Position numbers and translations under genes: made by a program. This document shows positions 1 to 10,813 of a stretch of 39,753 nt of DNA, piece after piece. The first letter of the stretch is position 1, and the number at the start of each line of letters is the position of its first letter. Source of the DNA: Priapulus caudatus (Eukaryota; Priapulida; Priapulimorpha; Priapulimorphida; Priapulidae). Location of the stretch: the NCBI RefSeq assembly GCF_000485595.1, contig NW_014577068.1, positions 575,950 to 615,702 on the forward strand, given 5' to 3'. The notes beneath the pieces are model-generated. The model was given only the letters and a program-made list of their open reading frames with translations, ran no database searches and was not told the DNA's origin.

Positions 1-73
1 ATGTTATGCCTACCTACCGACCCTAATTTTCACAATCCATGTGACCCGAACCAAAGGTATTTTTTTGTTTGGC

Positions 74-786
74 CTAAGTTAAGGAGTGAATGTTCCCCCT
101 TCTTTTACACCTCTTGACCTTTGACCTTTGACCCCCAGCTTCGACATCCCAACTCGTTTTCGGATTACCCCCCCACGTCCCGAATATCGTGACCGTACGT
201 CGAGCGGTTAAGATTTGTGCCCAACTGTTGACGGACGGACGCACGGACGGACGCATGGACGCACGGACGATCATGTGATTCTACAAGCTGCATCTGACTA
301 TGTCAGATGAGCTAAAAATCAAGTGGTGCAACTTAAATACACGAGGGTAGGAAATCTCGTGTAAGAATTGTCATCGTTATCGCAACCAGTCGCTATTATA
401 AATGCCAAACCTTACGAGCGCATATTGTATATGGGCGCAGCCGTCTTGAATAAATTGCTGTACTTTTCAATGTATGAAAACTAAGCCCGGAAAAGTTATT
501 CTAGGTCTGGTCTTTTGAGCTTGCCTATTGGTTTCATAATTATTAGCTCAGCTGACGAAGTCAGATGCAACTTGTAGAATTGCATGAATGTCCGTCCGTC
601 CGGCTGGCCGTCCGTCAGTCCGTGCGTCAACAGTTACGGCACAAATCTTAACCGCGCTACGTATGATCTTTATATTCGGGACGTCAGGAGGGATCGCGAA
701 AAGGACTCGTGATGTCGAATTTGGGGGTCAAGGGTCAAAGGTCAAGATGTGTCAATGGAGGGGAAATATTTCCCCCTTAACTTAAG
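74..786. repeat. Inverted-repeat element with TGACCT and CGGACGGA motifs
   Basis: The arm at 74-316 is the reverse complement of 542-786 at roughly 75-80% identity by eye, with about 225 bp between. The outer ends share CCTTAACTTAAGG-like sequence; the inner ends share TTAGCTCA...GTCAGATGCA. Each arm holds a run of ACGGACGG/CCGTCCGT and direct repeats of TGACCTTTGACCT. A partial, direct third unit follows at about 800-930 (GGCACAAATCT...GGTCAAAGG). No coding capacity. Probably a foldback or tandemly rearranged non-autonomous element. Confidence 0.75.
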
Positions 787-1156
787 GTATAGAAGGAAAT
801 ACGGAATTGCGGCACAAATCTCAACGGCTCGACCTACGCTCTTAATATTCGATGTATAATGTGATGGGGAGGAAACCCATCACCAGCGCGAAATTGGAGG
901 TCAGAGGTCAAAGGGCAGTGGGGGAAAGCTCAGATATCAGACATTTTCTGAGGACATGGTCTAACGGGCAGAGTGCAAAACTTTTTTGTTTCAGCACTGA
1001 CCTACCATTTTTATCACTTTATTGAAAGGACCGTGAAATCTACTTTCCGCTGACCTGCGACGAGTAAGTGTCTGATAACCTTTTGACCCTCAAGAGGAGG
1101 GTTAAACATGGATTTGTTGACTGTTAACAAAGGACTGAACTGCTTTTGCACCTCAG

Positions 1157-2300
1157 GATACTCTCAACCTTTTACACGGGTATTGCTCTAATGAAGATTA
1201 AACGTTTATTGGCAAATGAATCTAATCAATCACTTGTTTTATTTATAGAGGAGATATATCTCTATGCTCAAGCCAAAAAATTTCATGAAATTTCCAGCAC
1301 ATAATTATGTTACCACACAAATTTTGAATTTTTATGTAAAAATGGTATTTTGGATATTTCTCAACTACCAGAAAGAGGAGGATACAAAATTTTCGCCACA
1401 TGTTAAGCACAATATGGACCAAAATAGCTCATCAGGCTTTTTCTTTAAGTTTGATATTTACCGAGAAAAATGGAAAAAACTGCTTAAAAATCAAGTTGTG
1501 TGTTAGAATTGAAAATTTTAGCAAATAAAGAGGCATAAGTAATAAAATACGGCACTTAATAACAATCCCTGACGCGCTTTTTTACAGCAATATGTTACCA
1601 TTAAAACGAGTGTAAAATTAAATTAATCAGAGATGTAATCACAGAGAAATATCCATTTATACATCAGCTACTATGTCAGAAATCGAAACGGAGAAATCAG
1701 CGTTTTTCTATTTTTCACAATGATCGACCGCCTGTGTGCAAAATGGGTGAACGTATGTGAAACATCTACTGTTACTGTTCGTACTTACTGTGACATATCC
1801 ATGACTAAACTAACTGACACCACTAAATTGGTAATATGTTCCATGCACTTTGAGAAATTGTGAGAAATTACGAGGTTACCACCGCACTTTCATGCAAAAC
1901 GCGCGTACGATGTGTATACTGCATGCCGTTACTAAGCTATGTGTCAACAAACACGCGCCGAAATGCAAGGTGTGTAACAAGGGAAACGGGGCTATTTTCG
2001 GTTGCGCGGCAATTTCAACTATCACTGGCAGATGACAGTTGTAGGAGGGTTGATGCTGAATGATACTGGCATAGTGAATATCATGAAAATTCTGGTTGTA
2101 TCATGTCTCTGACGTCACTGATGACGTCAGCTGCTGCTCAAGTGCTACACGTGTACGCGGGCAATCAAAACGCTCTAAAAGTTCACTTGTACCATTATAT
2201 GGAGAAATGAGCATATACAGAGGTGGCACATAGTGTTAGCCATCGAATAAAGTTGAAAATGAAAAATCGGTAAAATTTTGCCTAAAACCTTGAGAGTATC
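1157..2300 (+). mobile_element. TTAA-type MITE, copy 1 (1144 bp)
   Basis: Starts GGATACTCTCAACCTTTT and ends CCTTGAGAGTATCC, giving a 12-bp terminal inverted repeat GGATACTCTCAA. The right end is followed by TTAA; the left flank reads CTCA, so the duplication is intact only on the right. Most of the interior matches copy 2 at 5723-6422 with high identity, but this copy has about 440 extra bases, mainly near 1720-2120. The only open frames are short and unlike any transposase, so it is non-autonomous. TTAA targets suggest a piggyBac- or Kolobok-type mobiliser. Confidence 0.85.
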
Positions 2301-2873
2301 CTTAAAGTTACACAGCTATATCTTTATTACTGTACTACCTGTATAGCAAAGCTTATCAACGCGGTGGCGGGAGGGCGCACTTGATTCGGTTGCCAGTGGG
2401 TTTATCAGAAGAATACCCGGCTACAGCTAGTACACGTCAGTTGAGCGCTGTCGCTCTGCGGCACTTATTAATAATATTGACTCTGAAAATACTTACTCTC
2501 TCTCTCTCTAAATATGTCCACTAATAATAGTAGACATGTAACATAATTTGTAAAGCTCCCTGGCCCTTGTAGTCTCATCTTTCATGTAAATTTCGATTAT
2601 AAAAGTTTTGTACCAACTCTCCAAGGCAAAATATGGAGTGCTACTTAATGCGACTTATACACGAGTAAATACGGTATGTGTTCGGGAATGGCATGGTACT
2701 ATAACATGACACTGCATTAGCTGATTTCCTATGTTCACATGCAAACTAAGAGTGGTATTGCATTTCAGTGTGGGTGGTAATCCTACACCCTGTGCACATG
2801 TATATATATGTGATATCAGTTCACAGTACCCTTTATTCTTTATATCTAATCTCCACTCACTTTGTATTTGCAG

Positions 2874-2953
2874 GTTGCGCTTTTGTAACGTATGCCACCA
2901 GGCAGATGGCTCTGAACTGTATCAAATCAATGCATCATTCCCAAACAATGGAG
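2874..2953 (+). CDS. CELF: CELF exon: RRM2, RNP1 and following helix
   Basis: This 80-bp exon completes a split Gly codon and then reads CAFVTYATRQMALNCIKSMH followed by HSQTME, the conserved second half of RRM2 in CELF1/CELF2/Bruno proteins. CAFVTY is the core of RNP1, whose aromatic residues stack on RNA bases. The CELF RRM1-RRM2 pair binds GU-rich RNA in splicing control and mRNA decay. It is bounded by TTTGCAG before and GTGAGT after. It enters with two bases of a split codon and ends on a codon boundary. From memory, 80 bp is also the size of the matching vertebrate exon. Residues 1-27 of the visible protein. Confidence 0.95.
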
Positions 2954-4220
2954 GTGAGTGGTAACAATGAGACATTTTACACAAACTGCGAGAAAACTGC
3001 GAACGCGAATTCCTGCAAAATGTGATTGTGTTAATTTTCGCGAAAAAGATTTTCACATTCATGCTGCTGTGTAATTCAAATGCTGTTTTATCTTTCTGCC
3101 CAAGTGTTCACTTGGAATTGGCTGCAGATCTTCTCTAAACGTCAAGACATTTAGTTTCGTATTTCGATGGCAGTCATTACGTTGACTAAAGAAGTGCTTG
3201 GGTATTCACCGCATTGACGTATAAAGACATGGAAGCTGTTTTTACAAATCGTTTTCTTGGCTCTTGACATTTCTACAAAAACAGGCCATTTTCATCTGCT
3301 AAACTGCCTTTATCGGACTATTTCCTTCAAATTAAACTTGCATGCGTAAGGTTATGGTCCACTGTTGCTCTTTTGTCTGTTAAGAAAGTGTGATTTGATA
3401 GTTTGCATAAGTATAAGGAGCAATTTTGCTTCCTCGTGTGATAAAACATTTTTGAAAGAACAATTGAGCATTTTTTACTTTCTTAGTAATACTGTGGTAG
3501 CTTTGCCACATCTAAAATTATAATTTTTGGTTTCAGCTCGCTAGTATACCAAAATAGGTCCAACCAAAGGGAAAATGCTGTGTTTGTGGCATGGCTGTAT
3601 GCTGTAGGGTGTTCGAGGGAGAAAGGTGCTAAACCCTCCCAACAATTTGCGGGTTAAATGAGTTGTAATAGAACACTGATGCTGTTACGTAACAGGCGAG
3701 CACGTGGACAACAGCACGCTGTGGTGCGCCCAGCATTCTGCAGCTCCAGCGTGCTAGGCTGGCGTTGCTGCTGCTGCTGTATATGTTATCGTGGGAAGCG
3801 TGGTTCTGACTGATCTATCTCTGCCCCTCCTTCCATAATCGATATCGGTTCTGCGCGTGCTACCCAGTTGTTTCCCAATCAAACGTCTTATTGGGCAGTG
3901 GCACGCCTCGGTGATGGTGGTGCGAGATGGGGCGGTGATGGGACGTGGCGCAGAAAAGTGCTTCGCTCGCGTAACAACATTTAGAGCGAATCGGAGGCAA
4001 TTTAAATTTCGCCGTCCGATGTCTGCCGAGCGCGATAATGCGCGTGTGCGATCGTTTGCGGAAACGCACGATGCATTCGACATTCGTGGTGGGTCGCCAC
4101 GGTGGTGTGCTCAGCGCGGGAGAGAGGGGGAGGTGGAGAGGGAGATTACGAGCTGTCAGAATCGAAGAAATTGCGGACGCTGCTGATGAATGGCCGCTGC
4201 GGTCTGCTTGTCTTCCCTAG
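2954..4220 (+). other. CELF: CELF intron, 1267 bp
   Basis: Phase 0 intron with a GTGAGT donor and a TTCCCTAG acceptor. The first part is AT-rich with no recognised repeat. From about 3690 to 4220 the sequence turns GC- and CpG-rich, with a short GCT run near 3765. Open frames occur there on both strands but none matches a known family, so I read them as composition effects. An internal promoter or regulatory element in the CpG-rich part cannot be excluded. Confidence 0.7.
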
Positions 4221-4370
4221 GGCTGCTCGTCGCCGATTGTCGTCAAATTTGCGGACACTTTGAAAGAGAAGGAGCAGAAGAAGCTGCAGCAGCAGATGCA
4301 GAGTTCCGGGATGTGGGGCATTCAAAACCTGGCTGGGGTTGGAGCGATGACTCCCCAACAGTACATCGCT
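4221..4370 (+). CDS. CELF: CELF exon: end of RRM2 and start of linker
   Basis: A 150-bp, 50-codon exon. It starts [19 protein letters not shown], nearly the same as the vertebrate CELF segment that forms the last strand of RRM2 (VVKFADT) and the charged Lys/Glu extension after it. A Gln-rich stretch follows ([11 protein letters not shown]), then [20 protein letters not shown], matching the WGNLAGLNTLGPQYLA region of human CELF1. The acceptor is CCTAG and the donor GTAAGT; both ends fall on codon boundaries. Residues 28-77 of the visible protein. The linker is implicated in splicing activation and localisation in this family. Confidence 0.95.
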
Positions 4371-4896
4371 GTAAGTGTTAATTCACGCTACGTTCGATAA
4401 GTGTGCGTGCAATATCTACGCATGTGGAGATCATTATATCACGTAACTTTGCCTCGCTCTTCCACCGTGTGTCATTGCATCCTTTCACCTTCTCCTCCAA
4501 CAATGTAACGGTTTTCCGGTGACATTTGTTTTGTTGCTGTTGAGGCATATCGTAACTTGAGACAAATCAGAATAGCCTATGTGCAAACAATTTAGCAATG
4601 AAGAGGATTTCCAACCCGTTATGATGACAAAAAATCTGCTGGCTTGATGAAGATCACCTGTAGGTTCACATAAATTTCGCCTGCCTAGTTGCCATGCCAA
4701 CGTACTGAGCTTGTTGACGTCTCTGCTGATTTGTGATGTCCGAGATATTCTGTAATCTTTCCGGGTGTAGCGTTACTACTTCAGAAAGTTCGACATTGAG
4801 CAAAACATGCTCGCGAATCGGCCTAGTTACAGGTTTACACGGGTGGTTCAATAATTAATCAATACAGCAATACCTGCAACAAATCGACAAGTCTTT

Positions 4897-4913
4897 GTGT
4901 GTGAGTGTGTGTG

Positions 4914-4960
<47 letters not shown>
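4897..4960. repeat. GT/GTGC microsatellite
   Basis: GTGTGTGT grading into about eleven GTGC units, ending GTGCATG. Confidence 0.95.
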
Positions 4961-5722
4961 ATGTCTGTATTTGTGTATGTATCATGCTCACCTGTACTTG
5001 TGCATATGATTGAAAGTTTACGTGAGCTCAAGTAGTCACGCGTCCGTATACGTTGAATGGTTTTTTGTCTGTGAGTCCAAAAGACACTGTTTTTCTTGGC
5101 TTTGCATTGAACTATCTTTGTAGAGTGCATTACCAGAATATATAAGAGATTTTGCTGGATTAGCAGTCTCCAGTGTAAAACTCATTCAAGTAACCATTTG
5201 AAGTGGTTTTCGAGCAAGGACACTATAAAGGTTAACACAGCTGCTGCAAAACCCTTTAAAAAGCCCTCTCGAGTAACAAGATAGGCTAGGTGGCTAGGAA
5301 GAGTGGTTTCAGCTTCTTTATATAGTATTGAATAAGTCTTAAGCTAAAAATGTAAGGCAAATCTCAATTTGTGGAACTAAATCAGTAGACAAAAAGAAAT
5401 CAACAAGAAAATAAGAATAGGAAAACTCCACATATACTGTTGATTCGTCTTTCCTTGTTTCCTACGCTTACCTCGTTTGGAAACCCAATAACTGTCAAGA
5501 GAGCTAAACTAAGTTGTTTTGAATAGTAAAAGTAACATGTGATTCACGAAGGACTGGAAACCTGTGATGTGAACCTGGGTTAGGCAATTCACATGTTGAT
5601 TGTTAAATTATAGATGAATACCACGATATTTGCATGGCCACGTGCAAAAGTAGCAGGATATTTCAACCATGTAAATGTCAAACAGCGTTTCTATAAATGT
5701 AGCCTAATTGAAATGCTTTAAG

Positions 5723-6422
5723 GATACTCTCAACCTTTTGCACGGGTATTGCTCTAATGAAGATTAAACGTTTATTGACGAATGAATCGAATCAATCACT
5801 TGTTTTATTTATAGAGGAGATATATCTCTATGCTCAAGGCAAAAAAATTCATGAAATTTCCAGCACCTAATTATGTTACCACAAAAATTTTGAATTTTTA
5901 TGTAAAAATGGTATTTTGGATATTTCTCAATTACCAGAAAGAGTGAGGATACAAAATTTTCGCCACATGTTAAGCAAAATAGTGCATCAGGATTTTTCTT
6001 TAAGTTTCATATTTACCGAGAAAAATGAAAAAAAACTGCCTAAAATTCAAGTCGCACGTTTGAATTAAAAAAATTTGCGAATAAAGATACATAACTCATA
6101 AAATACGGCACTTAATAACAATCCCTGATTCACATTTTTACAGCAATATGTTACCCTTAAAAATTAAATTATTCTGAGTTGTAATCACGGAGAAATATCC
6201 ATTTATACATCGACTACTAAGTCAGAAATTGGAACGGAGAAATCAGCGTTTTTTTACGTCAGCCGCGGCTCACTACACATGTACGCGGGCAAGCAAAACG
6301 CTCTGACAGTTCACATGTACCGTTTTGTGGAGAAATGAGCAGGTGGCACATAGTGTTAGCCATCGAATAAAGTTGAAAACTGAAAAATCGGTAAAATTTT
6401 TTCCTAAAACCTTGAGAGTATC
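5723..6422 (+). mobile_element. TTAA-type MITE, copy 2 (700 bp)
   Basis: Same orientation and ends as the element at 1157-2300. Here both sides are TTAA, which is the direct evidence for TTAA target use. Lacks the middle part of copy 1 and has several small indels. No transposase coding sequence. Confidence 0.88.
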
Positions 6423-6883
6423 CTTAATCCTTTATGCTGCTGGCAGTTCGGAAACGGATGGCATGCACCAATTATAAATCAAATGAAATATCGAGTTTAA
6501 GCCTATTATAAAATGTTGTCGTTTTTATCTGCAGACATGCCCCATGGCATGTATTTTTGGCCGCTATTACACATGCAAATTATAGGTTGCGCACGTAACA
6601 TGCTCATTTTCCTATTGTTTCCCAGTAATGACTACTATGGAAGCTGATGGCAGCTAAATCTAAAGTCACCAATTTTATAATTGCCAACGACAGCTCTGCG
6701 TGTCTCCCTTCAGCAACGCGGCCCCCCCTTCAGCACACGCCCCCCCCCTTCATGCGTCGGACCCTCCACCCCATCCAACTTTACAAACTGCACGTTACAT
6801 CACGTCCACTAATGCTAGTTACTCTTTAATGTTACTCTGTTCAGCAATGAACAATAATTCATCTTGTCCTTTTAACTGTTAAG

Positions 6884-7043
6884 TTGTTGCAGCAAGCCTC
6901 TGCAGTCAGCAATCTTGGTAACACGATGAGTTCGCAGGGTCTATCAGGCGGTGGCGCCAGCGGTGGGCTCAACGTTGGCAACCTGGGTATGCAGCAGCTG
7001 GCAGTCCAGCTGGCAGCGCTCACTGGGGGAAGCAACACGGCAG
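6884..7043 (+). CDS. CELF: CELF exon: linker, LLQQ segment
   Basis: A 160-bp exon beginning LLQQASAVSNLGNTMSSQG, which aligns with LLQQTASSGNLNTLSS of human CELF1 directly after YLA; this fixes the acceptor at 6882-6883 rather than the AG a few bases downstream. It continues with a Gly/Ser-rich patch and NVGNLGMQQLAVQLAALTGG. The donor is CAG|GTACGT. This exon shifts the gene from phase 0 to phase 1, and every later intron is phase 1. Residues 78-130 plus one base. Low complexity is normal for this domain. Confidence 0.9.
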
Positions 7044-7619
7044 GTACGTTCACTGATGGGGCAAAAGGGAGGGAAGCACAGTTTGTTCCTGCCACTAGGA
7101 GGGCAGCACACGAGGTATCGCTTTATCTTCTTTTGAAAAGGTTTAATTAGCCGTCATATTTCGAAAATTTTAATACAGTACACAGTCTATTATCTGAAAC
7201 CCTTGGGACCAGACACGTTCCGGAATTCAGAATTTTTCGAATTTCGAAATGGTAGTACAGTACAGATATACATACCGTATATCCCGCGACTAGCCAGTAC
7301 TAAAACCCAAGTTTTCAAGAGGCCAAGTGCTGTACCGGTACAGTACAATATTGTATGAGTAATAACAAACACATTAATATTCGTCTGGTCGAGTTTTGGC
7401 ACCAAACGTGAGCTTTGGTGTGCAGACGATCTCCACGAAAAAAACTTTCGGTTTTCAGAATTTCGGATAAGAGATTGTGTACTGTAAACGCATTCGATCG
7501 ATTTTGATTTGATTTTCCAAGCAAATTCAAGAATCTGGATTTTATGATATGTGAAACAATATCACAAATATGATGTGTGATCCAGCGTTTGAAAGTGATC
7601 ATGAGAGATTTGTTGGCAG
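7044..7619 (+). other. CELF: CELF intron, 576 bp
   Basis: Phase 1 intron, donor GTACGT, acceptor TTGTTGGCAG. More than half of it is a 309-bp MITE (7176-7484) flanked by TA dinucleotides. No exon-like sequence inside. Confidence 0.75.
7176..7484. mobile_element. pogo/Tigger-like MITE with TA duplication
   Basis: Left end CAGTACACAGTCTATTATCT and right end (reverse complement) CAGTACACAATCTCTTATCC form a TIR of about 25 bp with few mismatches. TA lies directly outside both ends (7174-7175 and 7485-7486). CAGT...TTATCCGAAA ends are typical of the pogo/Tigger branch of Tc1/mariner. Inside are palindromic TTCGAA and TACCGGTA words but no transposase. Lies wholly within a CELF intron. Confidence 0.8.
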
Positions 7620-7739
7620 GATTCCAGGGTCTAGCTGGTTTGTCTCAACAGCAGCAGTCTTCATCAGGAAACCAGCAGGACCTAGGCAATCTCTCTAGCC
7701 TACAGAGCCTTGCAGCACTGATGGCTGCTAGCAATCAAG
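7620..7739 (+). CDS. CELF: CELF exon: linker, symmetric 120-bp exon
   Basis: With the G left by the previous exon it reads GFQGLAGLSQQQQSSSGNQQ and then DLGNLSSLQSLAALMAASNQ. The Leu/Ala/Ser-rich repeats resemble the NLAALAAAASAAQ-type sequence of the CELF divergent domain. The phase fixes the acceptor: the alternative AG eight bases on breaks the frame. The donor is CAAG|GTATGC. It is 120 bp and phase 1 on both sides, so it could be skipped without a frameshift. Residues 131-170. I cannot tell from sequence whether it is alternative. Confidence 0.9.
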
Positions 7740-8045
7740 GTATGCATTCACAACCTGTCAATATCAAGGGGAGAAGCGGTGAACCGAAGCCGGTGGTACC
7801 TGCTGGATAAAAAGCGAGGCATTGCTAGAGAGGCTGCTGCTAATCCACTCTTTATGCTGCGCCGTGAGCAGTGCACCGATGATGCAGCGTACCATCGGCT
7901 TACAATCATGTCACAAGCATTCTAAGCCCATTTGACAGAAATAACTGCATCCTGACTTGCCCCTGATGCCTTGCTGCATCTTCGGGAAGCTGTCATCGTG
8001 GGAGTAGTGGACGGGCATCGATTCAGCACTAGCGTTTTATTTCAG

Positions 8046-8201
8046 GTGTTAGTTCACTGAATGTGCAACAGCTGGCAGCCCTTGCCGCCATGACGCAGGG
8101 CCAGTCAAGCGGTGGCGCCACGGGTGGCGGTAGTAACACTAACCTTGGTCTGTCGAGTGGCATGAATCAGCAGAGCATGTGGCAGGGAGGCCAGGAAGCA
8201 G
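8046..8201 (+). CDS. CELF: CELF exon: linker, symmetric 156-bp exon
   Basis: Reads GVSSLNVQQLAALAAMTQGQ, then a Gly/Ser/Thr-rich segment, then NQQSMWQGGQEA. The NVQQLAALAAM part parallels the MQLQNLAALAA motif of vertebrate CELF linkers. The acceptor is TTTATTTCAG and the donor GCAG|GTAAAG. It is phase 1 on both sides with length divisible by three. Residues 171-222. The 306-bp intron before it (7740-8045) shows no recognisable element. Confidence 0.9.
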
Positions 8202-8974
8202 GTAAAGTCATGTTCAATCTCTACTACTAAATACTCTCTCAGGGTGCGAAATTAACGGGAGTCCGGAGTCAAATACTCCCTGATTTGACATATGCAGGAG
8301 TCCATGTGATTCCCTGAAAATTCTGCCATACTAACTAGTTCGTTCTGGAGCACGGCCTTGCGGAATTACTGTATTTTTTCAGCTAATGTTCAAAGAAAAT
8401 TTGGCAGACGTGCAACCGCATGAATCTTAAAAATAAGCACATACGTTACTGTTAATATCTTTAATTTTGAACCTCAGACTGCGGACTCCCTCATTTTGCT
8501 GCGTACTCCTTCTTTTTGAGGGTAGGTAGTCCGTTGGACTCCCGTGTTCAAAAGTTAATTTCTACCCCTGCTCTCTATCAGTGTGATTAGTAATGGCTTC
8601 AACATGTCAACATAACAGTTGTGTGAGCTATATAAGTAAAGCTGTTCACAAACCTCCTCCCTTACCACATACACCTACACCCCGTGCTCCTGTATTTGTC
8701 TCCCGTATATCAATTCCTCGCCTCCTTGCCACATTTACCTTGGTGACATGCAGCTAAAATGTCTTCTCTCATGCCTTCTCAGAGTGATAGGAAAATCGTG
8801 GTGAATTATGTGAGGCAACGTTTGAACTGGGCTATGTAGAGATGAGCAAATGCTGCCTGAGTGGTGCAGTTCAAAATTGATTGTGATTGAGAGAATGACT
8901 CCTATGAACCAGAAGCCACATATGACCAGGCTGTATCTCCAAAAAATTCATTTCGATGCTCTTCCTGATTGCAG
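8202..8974 (+). other. CELF: CELF intron, 773 bp
   Basis: Phase 1 intron. A 331-bp hAT-like repeat (8240-8570) starts 38 bp after the donor. The rest is unremarkable AT-rich intron sequence ending in TTCCTGATTGCAG. Confidence 0.75.
8240..8570 (+). mobile_element. hAT-like repeat, copy 1 (331 bp)
   Basis: Starts CAGGGTGCGAAATTAAC and ends GTTAATTTCTACCCCTG, imperfect TIRs of about 17 bp with the CAGGG end common in hAT elements. CTCTCT lies on both sides (6-bp match), a weak duplication. The interior contains GGAGTC words in both orientations. The same sequence occurs inverted at 17061-17407, about 80% identical by eye. Confidence 0.8.
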
Positions 8975-9031
8975 GTGTTGCGACAAGTGGATCTAGCTCG
9001 CAGCAAGATCAGTGGCGGGATGGCATGCAAG
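8975..9031 (+). CDS. CELF: CELF exon: 57-bp linker micro-segment
   Basis: The shortest coding exon in the window, encoding GVATSGSSSQQDQWRDGMQ. The acceptor is CTGATTGCAG and the donor CAAG|GTATAC. It is phase 1 at both ends and 57 bp long, so it is a natural cassette-exon candidate. I know of no specific vertebrate counterpart for this peptide. Support comes from matching phases, good splice sites and the same Gly/Ser/Gln composition as its neighbours. Residues 223-241. Confidence 0.8.
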
Positions 9032-10813
9032 GTATACATCTAAAAAGCTTGTCTTCACTCGCATTGAGGCACATATGGTGCAGAACATCGCAGCAAAATT
9101 CAGACCAAAAGAGTCATTTCGATGTGGCGTTTGGCTTTTTAGTCCGACAATGGCGTATAAGGCAGGGTGTGTCTGTATGGTGATAGTTGAACCCTGGGAT
9201 AGGCATGTGTATTTTGCCTTGTGCTGCCTTAATTGTCATGGTAGTAGAGTATAACTTAGTAATGCATATCTCCTAAACACCTCTTAAAACTGGTATGTTC
9301 GCAAATGCTCAGTAGTATTTATTTAAATTTCAACAGTGTAATCTGTGTAGTGTCCAAGAGGTCGTTCGGATGATTCAGTCGGCCTTTCTAGCTGGCGTGA
9401 TATTAGGAATTGCTATATTTCTATATATTTAATAGTCTCATTATTGAAATTCCAACTTCAATTGCTAATTGGTATTCTGGTTTATGTGTCAGCAAGCAAA
9501 AGACATATTTTACATTTGTAAAACTACTGATGAGCACGGACCGCACGCACACACGCTTACACACATGCACGCACATCCATATGTACAGTTAAATTGATAA
9601 TTACATCTAATCTCTTTTTCTAGAAGTTAGCAGCCAGTAATTGGCTTTTAATTGTTTTAATTGAAACGTGTAAAATATTAATGAACAACTAACATCCATC
9701 TCTGTGTGGTAGTTGCCCCAGGAGTGCCACAAAATTGTAGATGGTTATCTTAATGGATGTGGATGATTACTAAGTGTAAGGGTGTTGAAAATTTGGTGGG
9801 GTCATGCATTTAAATTGACTACGTCACGAATTTTCCATGGTAAAATTTGTATAAAAAAAAATTGCCATTTTTTTACATTAAAAGTAAGAACTAACGTTAC
9901 TAAATATATCCTCAAACTCTCATCTGATAAAAATGTTTTTACGTTGGTTAAATTTGCAAAAATCTAGACGATTTGTTAATTTCTGTTGTCTAACACTATT
10001 CCCCCAGTACTGTTCAGATACTGGCGTCTCTCTGTTTTTCACCGGCAAATTAGGGCATATAAAGAAGGTATATAAGCATGAAAAGTAAACAGAAACACTA
10101 ATTGTATTTACATACATTTTATTTTGTACAAATAACACACAAATATACTTATTGATGGTGCTAGAAATTCGTGACGTAATCACTTTAATGCTGATTATCG
10201 CTGCAAGCCCTCACACCACAACCTTAACAGTACCAACTGCATGCCGCTGGACAGAGGCAGCACGGTTCATTACGTCAACAACTGCTGACCATTCTCCCAC
10301 AATGACACCAAGAATGGATTTATTGTTGAGACAAAATAAGTGCTGTTGAGTTGATAGCACAGCCAAGCAAGGGGTGCAATGTGTGTTTCAAAGTAACAGA
10401 GCTTATACTTGCTGACTCCGAAGGCCGATAAATTAGAAGAATACAGAATAAAAGGTTAGTTTTACCAGAATAAAACTTACAAGTGGATTACAACAAAAAC
10501 ACATTTCACACCCCATTGTGTCGTGCACTATATGGGGTGACTATCCTGCATGACTAATTGAAAGGACTGTGCTAAGCTTGAATAGGTGACTTAGGATGAC
10601 TGATTTCCTTGGTATAATCGGTGGACTTGTTGTAACTTTATGTTATTATCTTTAACCAGTTCCTTGGGGAAATTAACAAACAATGCTGGGGTCCGAAATG
10701 TGCATGCGCTCGCGGAAGAAAATCCTCATAGATCTCGCACTTCTATCTCCACTCTATTCAACACCCTTATCCTTGTTCAGGGAAGTTGAAACCATGATCT
10801 GTGACTCTTGCAG
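9032..10813 (+). other. CELF: CELF intron, 1782 bp
   Basis: Phase 1 intron with donor GTATAC and acceptor GTGACTCTTGCAG. It carries a short CA-rich tract (about 9540-9590) and an inverted-repeat element with CRE-like ACGTCA in both arms (about 9806-10193). No other gene signal seen. Confidence 0.75.
9806..10193. mobile_element. Inverted-repeat MITE with CRE-like motif in each arm
   Basis: GCATTTAAATTGACTACGTC, continuing ACGAATTTT, near 9806-9834 pairs with the reverse complement of sequence at about 10168-10193 (GCATTAAAGTGATTACGTCA...). TIR about 27 bp with four or five differences. The interior is AT-rich and non-coding. The target duplication is not clear to me, so the ends are approximate. 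Confidence 0.65.

Larger units (their letters stand above)
1..2873 (+). other. CELF: Upstream intron of the CELF gene (3' part)
   Basis: No exon is visible before 2874; the first CELF coding sequence in the window begins in mid-RRM2, so this stretch is most simply the 3' part of a large intron. It holds an inverted-repeat element (74-786), a partial related unit (about 800-960) and a 1.1-kb TTAA-type MITE (1157-2300). It ends in the acceptor TTTGTATTTGCAG at 2861-2873. I see no sign of the exons for RRM1 or for the first half of RRM2. That the transcript covers all of it is inference. Confidence 0.75.
4371..6883 (+). other. CELF: CELF intron, 2513 bp
   Basis: Phase 0 intron with donor GTAAGT and acceptor TTTTAACTGTTAAG. 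It contains a GTGC microsatellite (about 4897-4960) and a complete 700-bp TTAA-type MITE (5723-6422). Pyrimidine-rich sequence with C runs lies near 6720-6770. No coding sequence was recognised. Confidence 0.75.

Noticed and set aside
74-785. Open frames of 66 and 65 codons at 74-274 (-) and 588-785 (+) with similar peptides
   Set aside because: They are the two arms of the inverted repeat read from opposite strands; the shared SVRPSV-like peptide comes from the CCGTCCGT repeat.
7620-7630. Alternative acceptor at GATTCCAG|GG for the 120-bp exon
   Set aside because: It would shift the frame relative to the phase 1 donor at 7043.
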